From the NCBI GenBank assembly GCA_000720805.1, contig JODI01000063.1, forward strand, positions 1 through 57,518: a stretch of 57,518 bases of DNA. Reading direction: 5' to 3'. A program made the position numbers and the translations under genes. Source of the stretch: Streptomyces violaceoruber. GTDB taxonomy: Bacteria; Actinomycetota; Actinomycetes; Streptomycetales; Streptomycetaceae. Position 1 is the first letter of the stretch; each line of letters starts with the position of its first letter. This document shows positions 17,771-25,661 of this stretch, piece by piece. A model generated the notes under the pieces. The model saw only the letters and a program-made list of their open reading frames with translations. It was not told the origin of the DNA and did no database searches.

Positions 17771-18514
17771 TTACTTCTTTCGGCCCCAGAACATCTCGAT
17801 TCCGCGCCATTCCAGCAGCTGCGGGCTTTCGACGGTGTCCCCGAACGCCTCGCGGACCTCCTCGCCGGACCAGTAGGGAATGTTTTCCACGCCCACATGC
17901 TGAAACAGCTTGTCGTACCACTGCCGCAGATGAACGTCGGAGTTGATGCGCGCGTCGAACGCCGGCCCCTTCAGGACCGACTCGGCCAGCACGATGCGGC
18001 GGCCCGGCTTCATCACGCGCAGCAGGTCCCGGGCCGCCTCCGCCCAGTCGTCGCAGTGCTGGGTCGCCTGGAGCACCGCGACGACGTCGTACTCCTCGTC
18101 GGCCTTCGAGTCGGCGTAGTCCCAGCGCCAGCAGCCGGTCTGGCCGTTGCGTCCGGGAAGCCGGCCCAGGACCGCCTTCCGCCCGTCGTGGATGATCTCC
18201 ACCTCATCCACGGCGCCGTCCGGTCCCACGATCTCCCGCATGTCTTCCAGCCAACCCGCGGGGGCGATGCCCTCGCCGATGAGCAGGACCTTGTCTCCGG
18301 CGCGGAGTTCGAGGAGGCCGTAGACGATTTCGGAGATCGGCCGGGCCAGCTCCCTCCAGATGTACGGCAGCCCGCCGGCCACCGACAGGGCCATCTCCCA
18401 CTTGTGTCGCAGGGCGATGTCGTGGACGTCCTTCCCCAGCAGCGCCTCGTCCCACGGCTGGATGTGGTCCCACGGATTTCCGCCGCCGAAACTGCTCTTG
18501 ACTTCGCTGCTCAC
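17771..18514 (-). CDS. Class I SAM-dependent methyltransferase-like protein
   Basis: 247 residues. Helical cap (NPWDHIQPWDEALLGKDVHD, SVAGGLPYIWRELARPISEI), motif I variant LRAGDKVLLIGEGIAPAGWL, acidic motif II (GAVDEVEIIHDG), YDVVAVLQATQHCDDWAEAA and LRVMKPGRRIVLAESVLKGP as motifs III-IV. It ends FWGRKK. This order fits a small-molecule methyltransferase. It sits 208 bp after the bicupin's upstream edge and 109 bp before the FAA hydrolase stop, so it is less tightly packed than the other genes. Substrate unknown, probably a phenolic or quinol intermediate. Confidence 0.75.
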   Translation of the reverse strand: MSSEVKSSFGGGNPWDHIQPWDEALLGKDVHDIALRHKWEMALSVAGGLPYIWRELARPISEIVYGLLELRAGDKVLLIGEGIAPAGWLEDMREIVGPDGAVDEVEIIHDGRKAVLGRLPGRNGQTGCWRWDYADSKADEEYDVVAVLQATQHCDDWAEAARDLLRVMKPGRRIVLAESVLKGPAFDARINSDVHLRQWYDKLFQHVGVENIPYWSGEEVREAFGDTVESPQLLEWRGIEMFWGRKK

Positions 18515-18623
18515 CTGAATGCCTCCTGCTACTGGGCCGTCGCACCTGCGACAGCCGCCAGATTGGACATTTCCTGACTCGACGACGCCACGGCTCCGGC
18601 TTCCTCAGGACGACCTCTGCGCG

Positions 18624-19463
18624 TCAGGCGCAGGTGTTCACGAGGGTGCCGATGCCCTGGATTTCGATCCGGACCTCGTCACCGGTCCGTAGGAACAGGC
18701 CTTGCTTGTGCCCGACCCCGGCCGGGGTTCCGGTGGCGATCACGTCGCCGGGTTCGAGGGTCGTCTGCCGCGACAGGTAGGAGACCAGCGCGGAAACCGG
18801 GTGGATGAGCTGGGACGTACGCGCGTCCTGACGGAGCTCGCCACTGACCCAGGTGCGCAGGTGCAGGTCATCAGGGTCGGCGAACTCGTCGAGGCTGGCC
18901 AGGGCGGGGCCCATGGGGGTGAAGGTGTCGAAGCTCTTGGCCGCGGTGACGTTGGCGGCCCGGCCGGGAGCGCGTCCCTTCTGGACATCGCGCGCGCTGA
19001 CGTCGTTGCAGATCGTGAAGCCGGCGACGAACGAGTACGCGTCCGCCTCCGACACGTCGGTGGCGCGCCTGCCGATGACGACCGCGAGTTCGCCCTCGTA
19101 GTCGACCTCGTTTGGAGCCACCCTCGGGAAACGGATCCGCTCTCCCGTGCCGATCACCGAGGACGGAGCCTTCAGGAAGATGACCGGATCCTCCGCCGTG
19201 CCGGCGTACCCCACCTCGGTGCGGTGGCCGGCGTAGGCGTAACCCACGGCCCAGATCTTGGAGGGTCTCGGGAGCGGGGCGATGAGATGGGCCTGGGCCG
19301 TGGGTACACGGTCACGGACCGCGGCCGTGGCGAGGGACGCGATGTCGAGGCCCGCCTGCAGGGCGGCGCTGAGGTCCGCCGCGTCGATGTCGAGGAAGGC
19401 GACGGTTTCGCCGTCGTCCTCCAGCCTGCCGATTCCCTTGGCCGTGCTGACGAGCCTGGTCAC
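18624..19463 (-). CDS. Fumarylacetoacetate hydrolase family protein
   Basis: 279 residues. The FAH domain begins PSKIWAVGYAYAGHRTEVGY, followed by VIFLKAPSSVIGTGE, VAPNEVDYEGELAVVIGRRA (metal-binding acidic pair EVDYEGE), FVAGFTICNDVSARDVQ, PMGPALASLDE and PGDVIATGTPAGVG. Members hydrolyse or decarboxylate ring-cleavage products in meta-cleavage and homoprotocatechuate-like routes. The ATG overlaps the VOC gene stop (4 bp), so the two are translationally coupled, a typical dioxygenase-hydrolase pair. Confidence 0.88.
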   Translation of the reverse strand: MTRLVSTAKGIGRLEDDGETVAFLDIDAADLSAALQAGLDIASLATAAVRDRVPTAQAHLIAPLPRPSKIWAVGYAYAGHRTEVGYAGTAEDPVIFLKAPSSVIGTGERIRFPRVAPNEVDYEGELAVVIGRRATDVSEADAYSFVAGFTICNDVSARDVQKGRAPGRAANVTAAKSFDTFTPMGPALASLDEFADPDDLHLRTWVSGELRQDARTSQLIHPVSALVSYLSRQTTLEPGDVIATGTPAGVGHKQGLFLRTGDEVRIEIQGIGTLVNTCA

Positions 19464-20104
19464 AGGGCCACCGCTTGGTTGTCGAGGCGCAGCAGCTCGT
19501 CCTCGGGGTCACCGGCACGGTAGCGGGTGACGAAGCGATCGGGGTTGAGCTCCAGGCCGGAGGGGTTCGCCGCGAAGACGGGCCCGGACATGAAGGCCAC
19601 CTCTTCCTCGATGGTGGCGAAGTTGGCGCAGGAGAACTCGACGATGTTCCCGTCCGGGTCGCGGTAGTAGAAGCTGGTGGCCTGGCCGTGGTTGGCGGCA
19701 CGGTGCGGGCGGGCGCCGATGGACGCCATGTGCTCGAACTGGGTGACCAGTTCGCCCAGCGAGCCGACACCGAACTGGAAGTGATGCAGACCCGGCCCGG
19801 AGGCGTCGGTCCCGATCAGGCTGTCGATGCCGAACAGCGCGAGGACCTGAGTGTGCGGGGCGTCATGCACACGGAAGAAGCCCAGTCGGACATCGACCGC
19901 TCGTTCGGGCATCCCCGCAGGCCGCGGCGGGGCGTCGGGGTCCGGGGTCCGCTCGTAGAACGGGCCGTGTCCCAGTACGTGTGTGTAGAAGGCCGCCATG
20001 TCGTCGTAGCGGCCGGTCTTGAGCACGAGTTCGGCTATCTGCAGCGCGACGGCTCGGGTCTCGGTGGCCGCGGGGGCGGCCGTGCTCTGAGGGGTCGTCG
20101 TCAT
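19460..20104 (-). CDS. VOC family protein, extradiol ring-cleavage dioxygenase-like
   Basis: 214 residues from the ATG at 20104 with AAGGAGA upstream (a longer frame exists but starts in the preceding leader). Seen: VALQIAELVLKTGRYDDMAA, FYTHVLGHGPFYERTPD, SGPGLHHFQFGVGSLGELVT and YYRDPDGNIVEFSCANF. The His of LHHFQF and the Glu of NIVEFSC are the usual metal ligands of vicinal oxygen chelate enzymes. Partnered with an FAA hydrolase, it may open a catechol-type ring extradiol; simple glyoxalase-like isomerisation is the alternative. Confidence 0.8.
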   Translation of the reverse strand: MTTTPQSTAAPAATETRAVALQIAELVLKTGRYDDMAAFYTHVLGHGPFYERTPDPDAPPRPAGMPERAVDVRLGFFRVHDAPHTQVLALFGIDSLIGTDASGPGLHHFQFGVGSLGELVTQFEHMASIGARPHRAANHGQATSFYYRDPDGNIVEFSCANFATIEEEVAFMSGPVFAANPSGLELNPDRFVTRYRAGDPEDELLRLDNQAVAL

Positions 20105-20124
20105 CGTGGGGGTCTCCTTGCCCG

Positions 20125-20553
20125 TCAGACGGTGGGGTGCAACGGCCTCGATGTGCGGTGCGTGATCCGCCACTGTCCGCCCGAGTGGCGGAACCGGTGG
20201 ACGGTGTTGAGGACGCGGTCCAAGACGTAGACGCCATCGGGTTGCCGAACGTGCAGCAGAACGATGTTCTGCAACTCGATCCGCTCGTCGTCGCTTCCGT
20301 CGTCCTGAGCGGCGGCGACCTCGTTGGCGAGCACATGGACGGTCTGCCGTCCGGTGTTGGCCTCTCGTGCCTTGAGGAACCCGAGTATCTCTTCACGCCC
20401 GCGGAAGACCCGGCCGTGTGCCTCGAACTCGGCGTCGTCGGCGAACGCGCCGATCCCCGCCGTGGCCCGGCCACTGTCGATGTCGCGGTGGTAGCTGACA
20501 ACAAGGGCACGACATTGGCCCACAGCATCGCTTCGATCGGCCGGAGAGACCAC
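20125..20553 (-). CDS. SnoaL-like/NTF2-fold protein, first gene of the operon
   Basis: 142 residues. CRALVVSYHRDIDSGRATAG opens the fold, then FADDAEFEAHGRVFRGREEI, LGFLKAREANTGRQTVHVLA and HRFRHSGGQWRITHRTSRPL. This is the standard SnoaL/DUF4440 layout. An AGGAGGAAC sequence precedes the ATG. It leads the seven-gene leftward operon and lies 20 bp before the VOC gene. Small NTF2-fold proteins in such operons act as isomerases, dehydratases or hydroxylase accessory proteins. Confidence 0.78.
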   Translation of the reverse strand: MVSPADRSDAVGQCRALVVSYHRDIDSGRATAGIGAFADDAEFEAHGRVFRGREEILGFLKAREANTGRQTVHVLANEVAAAQDDGSDDERIELQNIVLLHVRQPDGVYVLDRVLNTVHRFRHSGGQWRITHRTSRPLHPTV

Positions 20554-20569
20554 GATGTTCCTCCTCGCT

Positions 20570-20590
20570 CTTGAACGCGGGTCAAGCGTA
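20570..20590 (-). promoter_or_regulatory. Promoter/operator of the leftward ring-cleavage operon
   Basis: CTTGA-N7-TCAAG (20570-20586) is an inverted repeat about 17 bp upstream of the first gene, overlapping a -10-like TACGCT (20590-20585 on the minus strand). A related GTTCAAGAG sequence recurs at about 20679. An operator for an aromatic-responsive regulator is plausible; no -35 of quality was found. Confidence 0.35.
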
Positions 20591-20832
20591 GCACTGCATC
20601 AACCTGATCGACAGATGCTCATTTCTTTCACTCTTCCGCAGAACGGCCCATGCGCGCGACTCTGACTCGAGTTCAAGAGTTTGGGTCGCGATTGATCCAA
20701 GCCATGCTCAGGAAGGCAGCCGCGATCCGGCTCTTTCGTTGCGGTCAGACACAGGGGGCCCTTCGACGTCGGGGCTGTGCGGCAGAGGCGCGGGCCAAGT
20801 CGGCGCCGCCCACGGACTATCCGCACCGGACG

Positions 20833-21000
20833 ATGTTCGCCACGTCGGTGACAGGACACGCGCTCGCCGAATTCGACTACGGGGTTACCAACCGCCCCCC
20901 CCCGCGCGTATTGACGCTGCTGCGCCTGACCGATCCGGCGGCGGCGCGGCTGTACGAGCGGCCGTTGGTGCTGGTCCGCGGGCCGGCGCTGTCCGCGCGC
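20833..21000 (+). pseudogene. FAD monooxygenase (PHBH-type), C-terminal scrap
   Basis: The plus frame reads PRVLTLLRLTDPAAARLYER then PLVLVRG before degenerating by frameshift. In phenolic hydroxylases of the PheA/TfdB/RdmE type the C-terminal thioredoxin-like domain carries exactly ...VLRLTDPAAARLYERPLVLVRPDxHVAWRG. Neither the FAD-binding domain nor a start is present, and an 11-base run of Cs nearby marks low-complexity decay. It suggests that an aromatic hydroxylase once stood next to the ring-cleavage operon. Confidence 0.45.
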
Positions 21001-21226
21001 GGAGCCGGCGCATCGCCGCCCGGCCCCTCGCCGCCACCATTGAACGCGTCGGTCGGCCGGTTCAGGACCCGCTCGACGTACAACTCGACGTCGGCGCCCA
21101 GGGTTTCGCGCAAGGCCGGGCACACGGCGAGATCGGCGCGGATCGGTTGGGGAGTGTGGCCGGGGAAGCTGTCGCTGAAAGCGTCGATGAGTGTGCGGGT
21201 CGAGTCAGGGGAGACACCTGCTCCGG

Positions 21227-21245
21227 CCGCTCTACGGTGGAGCGG
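21227..21245 (-). terminator. Hairpin after the ABC permease operon
   Basis: CCGCTC-TACGGTG-GAGCGG forms a 6-bp GC-rich stem with a 7-nt loop, 5 bp beyond the stop of the last permease gene on the minus strand. It is a modest intrinsic-type terminator without a T-run, as is usual in Streptomyces. Confidence 0.45.
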
Positions 21246-21249
21246 TCGC

Positions 21250-22152
21250 TCACTTGCCGAAGCCGGCGGTGAGTCCGCTGATGAGCTGGCGGCGGCCGAG
21301 GATGTAGAGGGCGAGGATCGGCAGCGTGGAGAGGACCACCGCGGCCAGGATCGCCGGGATGTTGATCGTGAACTCGCCCTGGAAGCTCCACACGAACAAC
21401 GGCAGGACACGCTTGTCGGGGCTCTGGGTGAGGATCAGCGGGAAGAGGAAGCCGTTCCAGACGTTCAGGGCGTCGTAGATCGTGACCGTGATCAGGGCGG
21501 GGCGCGACAGCGGCGCGGCCAGGCTCCAGAGCATCCGCCAGTGGCCGGCGCCGTCCGCGCGCATGGACTCGTACAGCTCGTCCGGGATGTCACGCAGGAA
21601 GTTGACCAGGATGATCACCGTGAGCGGAATCGCGAACGCCGCCGAGGGGAGCACGATCGCGAGCAGGGTGTCGTACATCTGCGCCTTGGCGATCAGGTAG
21701 TACACCGGGATGATCGTGGCCTGCAGCGGGATGGCGAGTCCCAGCAGGAAGACGCTGAACGCCCAGCGCAGCGCCCGGCTGGTGCCGCGGACGATGGCGT
21801 ACGCGGCCAGGAACGACACCACGAGGGTGAGCAGCGTGGCGCCGACGGTGACCAGGGCGCTGTTGAGGAGGTAGTGGGTGAAGCCGCTGTCGAGGACCAG
21901 GCGGTAGTTCTCCAGGGTGGGGCTGGTCGGCAGGGCGAGCGGGTTGGCGTCGAAGAAGCCCTCGCGGGTGCGCAGGCTGGTGACGACGACCCAGTAGACC
22001 GGGACGAGGACGACCACCAGCCAGAGCACACCGCCCAGCGCTCCGAGGGGGTTGGTGCGGCGCAGCCGGGCCAGGCGGTCGGGTGTCCCCGCGGTTGTGG
22101 GTGTCCGGCGGGCCGGGGTGTCGGTGGACGGGGCGTGGGAGAGCGTGGACAT
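21250..22152 (-). CDS. Carbohydrate ABC transporter permease (MalG type)
   Basis: 300 residues from the ATG at 22152, which overlaps the preceding stop by one base (TGATG); a GTG one codon earlier is the alternative. A proline/threonine-rich cytoplasmic start precedes about six membrane segments (WLVVVLVPVYWVVVTSL, LLTLVVSFLAAYAIVRG, FAIPLTVIILVNFLRDI). The EAA loop reads ELYESMRADGAGHWRMLWSL, the coupling helix that docks on the shared ATPase. It is the last gene of the binding protein-permease-permease operon. No ATPase is encoded nearby, so a shared MsiK-type ATPase is expected. Confidence 0.88.
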   Translation of the reverse strand: MSTLSHAPSTDTPARRTPTTAGTPDRLARLRRTNPLGALGGVLWLVVVLVPVYWVVVTSLRTREGFFDANPLALPTSPTLENYRLVLDSGFTHYLLNSALVTVGATLLTLVVSFLAAYAIVRGTSRALRWAFSVFLLGLAIPLQATIIPVYYLIAKAQMYDTLLAIVLPSAAFAIPLTVIILVNFLRDIPDELYESMRADGAGHWRMLWSLAAPLSRPALITVTIYDALNVWNGFLFPLILTQSPDKRVLPLFVWSFQGEFTINIPAILAAVVLSTLPILALYILGRRQLISGLTAGFGK

Positions 22153-23051
22153 CACATTCCTGCCTGCTGGCTGGTCATCCGGTTGAAGCCGGAGAACCGG
22201 AGAAGGGCGAGGGAGAGCAGCAGTCCTGCCAGGACGAGCACCACGGAGATGGCGCTGGCGAGGCCCATCTCGTTGCTCTGGAAGCCGGTGATGTACATGT
22301 CGAGCGGCAGGATGCGGGTGGCGTAGCCGGGGCCGCCGCCGGTGAGCACGAAGACGAGGTCGAAGTAGGTGAGCGAGCCGACGACCATCAGCGTCGACGA
22401 CGTGACGACGGTGTAGCGCAGCTGGGGCAGGGTGATGTGCCAGAACTGCTTGAGCCGGCCCGCGCCGTCGATCGAGGCGGCCTCGTACAGGGATGCCGGG
22501 ATCTGCCGGGCTCCGGCCTGGTAGAGCAGCGTATGGAAGGGCACGAACTGCCAGGCGATGACGAACACGGCCGCGTAGAAGGCGAGTTGGGGGTCACCCA
22601 GCCAGTCCTGTCCGAGGATCGGCAGGTTCAGGGCGGCGCCCAGGCCGAAGTTGGGGTCGAGCAGGTTCTTGAAGATGACGGCGATCGCAGCAGTTGAGAT
22701 CAGCAGCGGGACGAAGTAGAAGACCGCGAGCAGGGCGCGGTAGCGCTGTTTGCCGGCGACGAAGATGCCCAGCAGCAGGCTGATCGGGGTCTGCACGACC
22801 CAGGAGAACACCATCATCTTGGCGGTGAGCCAGAGGGCGTGCCGGGTGACGTCGCTGGTCAGCGCCTTGCGCCAGTTGCCGGTTCCCGCCCACGCCGGGC
22901 TCCCCAGTCCGTCCCAGCGGGTGAAGCTGAGATAGACGACGATCGCCATCGGGACGAGCGCGAAGAGGGCGAAGAGCAGCAGGGCGGGCAGGGCCATGAG
23001 GAAGGGCGGGCCGCCCTGCCGGGGGGAGGCAGCACCCTTGGCGATGCTCAC
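22152..23051 (-). CDS. Carbohydrate ABC transporter permease (MalF type)
   Basis: 299 residues, GTG start at 23051 overlapping the stop of the binding-protein gene (GTGA). Hydrophobic segments include LMALPALLLFALFALVPMAI, FSWVVQTPISLLLGIFVAG and LLISTAAIAVIFKNLLDP. The EAA loop is SLYEAASIDGAGRLKQFWHI, and LTGGGPGYATRILPLDMYI matches the conserved sugar-permease loop. It forms a heterodimeric channel with the downstream permease. Confidence 0.88.
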   Translation of the reverse strand: MSIAKGAASPRQGGPPFLMALPALLLFALFALVPMAIVVYLSFTRWDGLGSPAWAGTGNWRKALTSDVTRHALWLTAKMMVFSWVVQTPISLLLGIFVAGKQRYRALLAVFYFVPLLISTAAIAVIFKNLLDPNFGLGAALNLPILGQDWLGDPQLAFYAAVFVIAWQFVPFHTLLYQAGARQIPASLYEAASIDGAGRLKQFWHITLPQLRYTVVTSSTLMVVGSLTYFDLVFVLTGGGPGYATRILPLDMYITGFQSNEMGLASAISVVLVLAGLLLSLALLRFSGFNRMTSQQAGM

Positions 23052-24364
23052 TTCGCCGCCGCCTTGTCCATCTGCGCGCAGAACTGCTGCGGGCTGATCT
23101 GGCCGAGGAAGAGCTGGTCGAGGCGGGTGAGCAGGTCGTTGCCGAGTTCGGGGGTGAGGGCCTGGTCCCAGGAGAGCTGGAAGCTCTTGGCGTCGCGGGC
23201 GAGTTGGTAGACGTACGTCGTCCAGTCGGCGTTGGACGTGGCCTTGAGCTTGGTGTCCAGGTCCTTCACCGGCGGCACGTCGCCGTTCTTGAGAAGGTTG
23301 TCGACGTAGGTGTCGTTGTAGACGCCGTCCTTGAGGTACGACACCGCTGTCTTCTTCTCCTTGGCGCTCGCCTGTGCGGACAGGGAGAAGAAGTTGGCCG
23401 TGTTGCCGACGATGTTCGTCGCGTCGCCCTTGCCGCCGGCGACGGCCGGGAAGCCGGTCCAGCCCAGGTGGCCCTCGGAGACGAACTTCGGCGAACCGGT
23501 GTTGATGCTGCCGTACCCCCAGCTGCCCTGGAGGATCATCGCGGCCTTGCCGGTGTACAGCTGTGCCTCGGCCTGGCCGGTGTCGGCGGAGACGGAGGTG
23601 AAGCCCTTGGCGAAGCCGCCGGCGTCCACCAGCTGCTTGATCATCTCCGTGGCTTTGAGGACGGCCGGGTCGGACCAGGCGTCCTTCTTGCCGACAGCGA
23701 TGTTCGCGAAGGTCTCGGGTCCGCCGACGCGGTCGACGAGGTACTCCAGCCACATCAGGTCCGGCCACTTGGACGCGCCGCCCATGGAGAGGGGGGCGAT
23801 ACCCTCGGCCTTCAGCTTCTTCACCAAGGCGAGCAGGTCGTCCCAGGTCTTCGGGGGCTGGGCGCCGACCCTGCCGAGCAGTTCCTTGTTGTAGTAGAGC
23901 ACCACGGGCTGCACGCCATTGACGGGGACGCCGTAGACCTTGTCGTCGAAGGTCGCGGACTTGAGGACCGAGGGGAAGATGCGGTTCTTCCATGCCGGGT
24001 TGGCGTCGAGATCCGGGGTGAGGTCGGCGACCTTGCCCGCGTCCACGTAGTTCTTCAGCCCGCCGCCGCCCCAGTTCTCGAAGAGCACGGGACCGTTGCC
24101 GGCGCCGACAGCGGTACGCAGCTTCTGCTTGTAGGGGTCGTTCTGGAAGTACTGGTAGGTGATCTCGCTGCCCGCGTGTTCCTTGTTCCACTCCGTGGCA
24201 GAGGCCCGGAAGGTCGCCTCCGAACCCTGGGTCAGCGCCCAGGCCAGCGTTCCGTCTCCGCCGCCGCCTGCGGTGCGCCCGCTGCTGCCGCAGGCGGAGA
24301 GGGTGAGGGTGAGAGCTGCCGCCGAGGCGGTGATCAGGACACGGGAGGGCATTCTCGGGGTCAT
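23048..24364 (-). CDS. Extracellular sugar-binding lipoprotein of ABC transporter
   Basis: 438 residues. Lipoprotein signal peptide with lipobox LSAC, lipidated Cys25. The mature part is a family 1 solute-binding protein: EWNKEHAGSEITYQYFQNDP, VYGVPVNGVQPVVLYYNKEL, PPKTWDDLLALVKKLKAEGI, AAMILQGSWGYGSINTGSP, DATNIVGNTANFFSLSA. Order and divergent LacI repressor match BxlE-type xylobiose uptake systems of Streptomyces. The substrate is inferred to be a beta-xylo-oligosaccharide because a GH3 enzyme follows the repressor; cello- or other beta-glycosides are possible. Confidence 0.87.
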   Translation of the reverse strand: MTPRMPSRVLITASAAALTLTLSACGSSGRTAGGGGDGTLAWALTQGSEATFRASATEWNKEHAGSEITYQYFQNDPYKQKLRTAVGAGNGPVLFENWGGGGLKNYVDAGKVADLTPDLDANPAWKNRIFPSVLKSATFDDKVYGVPVNGVQPVVLYYNKELLGRVGAQPPKTWDDLLALVKKLKAEGIAPLSMGGASKWPDLMWLEYLVDRVGGPETFANIAVGKKDAWSDPAVLKATEMIKQLVDAGGFAKGFTSVSADTGQAEAQLYTGKAAMILQGSWGYGSINTGSPKFVSEGHLGWTGFPAVAGGKGDATNIVGNTANFFSLSAQASAKEKKTAVSYLKDGVYNDTYVDNLLKNGDVPPVKDLDTKLKATSNADWTTYVYQLARDAKSFQLSWDQALTPELGNDLLTRLDQLFLGQISPQQFCAQMDKAAAK

Positions 24365-24441
24365 CGTGAGCTCCTTCGGCTCGTCAGAGGTTCGGTCGCG
24401 CGGGACGGCTCGTCTGGCTCGTCGGATGCGGTGAGCGCGAC

Positions 24442-24455
24442 TCGAAAATTTTCGA
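24442..24455. promoter_or_regulatory. 14-bp perfect palindrome, candidate LacI-family operator
   Basis: TCGAAAATTTTCGA lies 78 bp upstream of the binding-protein start and 145 bp upstream of the repressor start. It contains the CGAAA/TTTCG half-sites known from xylanase/xylobiose promoters of streptomycetes (BxlR-type control), here without a spacer base. It likely represses the transporter operon in the absence of inducer. Confidence 0.6.
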
Positions 24456-24554
24456 AACCTCTGCGTTTTCTGGCCGACAAATTAGGTGCGCTGCCGACGA
24501 CGGTCAAGGGGTCGGTGAATGCAATTTTTCAGTACACCCGGCACTGGAACCTCA

Positions 24555-24566
24555 CGAAAGCTTGCG
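24555..24566. promoter_or_regulatory. Second, weaker operator-like palindrome before the LacI gene
   Basis: CGAAAGCTTGCG is an imperfect palindrome centred on AAGCTT, 34 bp before the repressor ATG. Its CGAAA half matches the stronger upstream site. Autoregulation of the LacI-type repressor is the likely role. Confidence 0.35.
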
Positions 24567-24599
24567 CTACCTTCCCCGTAAATCAGCGAAAGGACCAGC

Positions 24600-25625
24600 A
24601 TGGCGAAGAGAGCCGTCGAGCGGACTACCCTGACCGGCATCGCCGAGACGGCCGGGGTCTCCGTGGCCACCGTCTCCAAGGTGGTCAACGGCCGCAGCGA
24701 CGTCGCGCCCGAGACCCGGGCGCGAATCGAGAGGCTGCTGGTCGAGCACGATTACGTGGCTCGCGGGCCGGGCGGCGCACAGTCACCGGTGCGCACGATC
24801 GACCTGACCTTCGACCAGCTGGTCAACCCCAACAACCTGGTGATCACACAGGGTGTGACGGAGGCCGCGGCCGAGGCCGGCGTCGATGTCGTCATCGGTA
24901 CGGCTCCCGACGACCCCTTGGGCGCCGCCTGGGCCCGCAAGATCACGAACGCCGGGCGGGAGGGCGTCATCCTGGTGACGTCCGAACTGACCGCCCGGCA
25001 GCGGGCGCAGTTCGCGCAACACGGCGTCCCTGTGGTGCTGATCGACCCGATGAACGTGCCGGACGAGAGCGTGCCGAGCATCGGCGCGACGAACTTCAGC
25101 GGCGGCATGGCGGCGACCGAGCACCTGCTGAAGCTCGGCCACCGGCGGATCGCGATGATCGAGGGCCGGCACGACGCCGTCTGCAACACCGCCCGCCTGC
25201 ACGGCTACCAGGCCGCGCTCACCGGCGCCGGCCTCACCCCCGATCCCCGGCTCATCAAGCGGGGGGCCTTCCGGTTCGAACCCGCCTACCAGGCAGCCCT
25301 GGAACTCTTCGCCTTGGACGAACCGCCCACCGCCGTGTTCGCCGGCAACGACCTGGAGGCGTTCGGCGTCATCGAGGCCGCCCGCGTCCACGGACTGCGG
25401 GTACCGCACGACGTCAGCGTGGTCGGCTTCGACGACACCGCCGCGGCCCGCACCTCCGCCCCTGCCCTGACCACCGTCCGGCAGCCGTTCATCGAGATCG
25501 GCCGTGCCGCGCTGCGGACGCTGCTCCGCCTCGCCGCCGGCGAGCGCCTGGACAGCCACCGGGTGGAGCTGGCAACCCAGTTGGTGGTGCGGGCCTCGAC
25601 CGCCCCACCGTCCACCCACTCCTGA
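24600..25625 (+). CDS. LacI family transcriptional repressor (BxlR-like)
   Basis: 341 residues, ATG after AAAGGACC. The N-terminal HTH is LTGIAETAGVSVATVSKVVN with the hinge RARIERLLVEHDYVARG. The effector domain follows: TIDLTFDQLVNPNNLVITQG, EGVILVTSELTARQRAQF, GVPVVLIDPMNVPDESVPSI, GHRRIAMIEGR and VSVVGFDDTAAARTSAPALT. It is transcribed divergently from the transporter operon and in line with the GH3 gene 36 bp downstream, so it probably controls both through the CGAAAA/TTTTCG palindrome. Confidence 0.88.
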   Translation: MAKRAVERTTLTGIAETAGVSVATVSKVVNGRSDVAPETRARIERLLVEHDYVARGPGGAQSPVRTIDLTFDQLVNPNNLVITQGVTEAAAEAGVDVVIGTAPDDPLGAAWARKITNAGREGVILVTSELTARQRAQFAQHGVPVVLIDPMNVPDESVPSIGATNFSGGMAATEHLLKLGHRRIAMIEGRHDAVCNTARLHGYQAALTGAGLTPDPRLIKRGAFRFEPAYQAALELFALDEPPTAVFAGNDLEAFGVIEAARVHGLRVPHDVSVVGFDDTAAARTSAPALTTVRQPFIEIGRAALRTLLRLAAGERLDSHRVELATQLVVRASTAPPSTHS

Positions 25626-25661
25626 ATCCACCGCGCCCCACACCACCCCGAGGAACGCACC

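Noticed and set aside
20650..22326. 558-codon plus-strand frame over the permease genes
   Set aside because: Only its first ~110 codons contain anything recognisable (the monooxygenase scrap); the rest is the antisense of the permeases.
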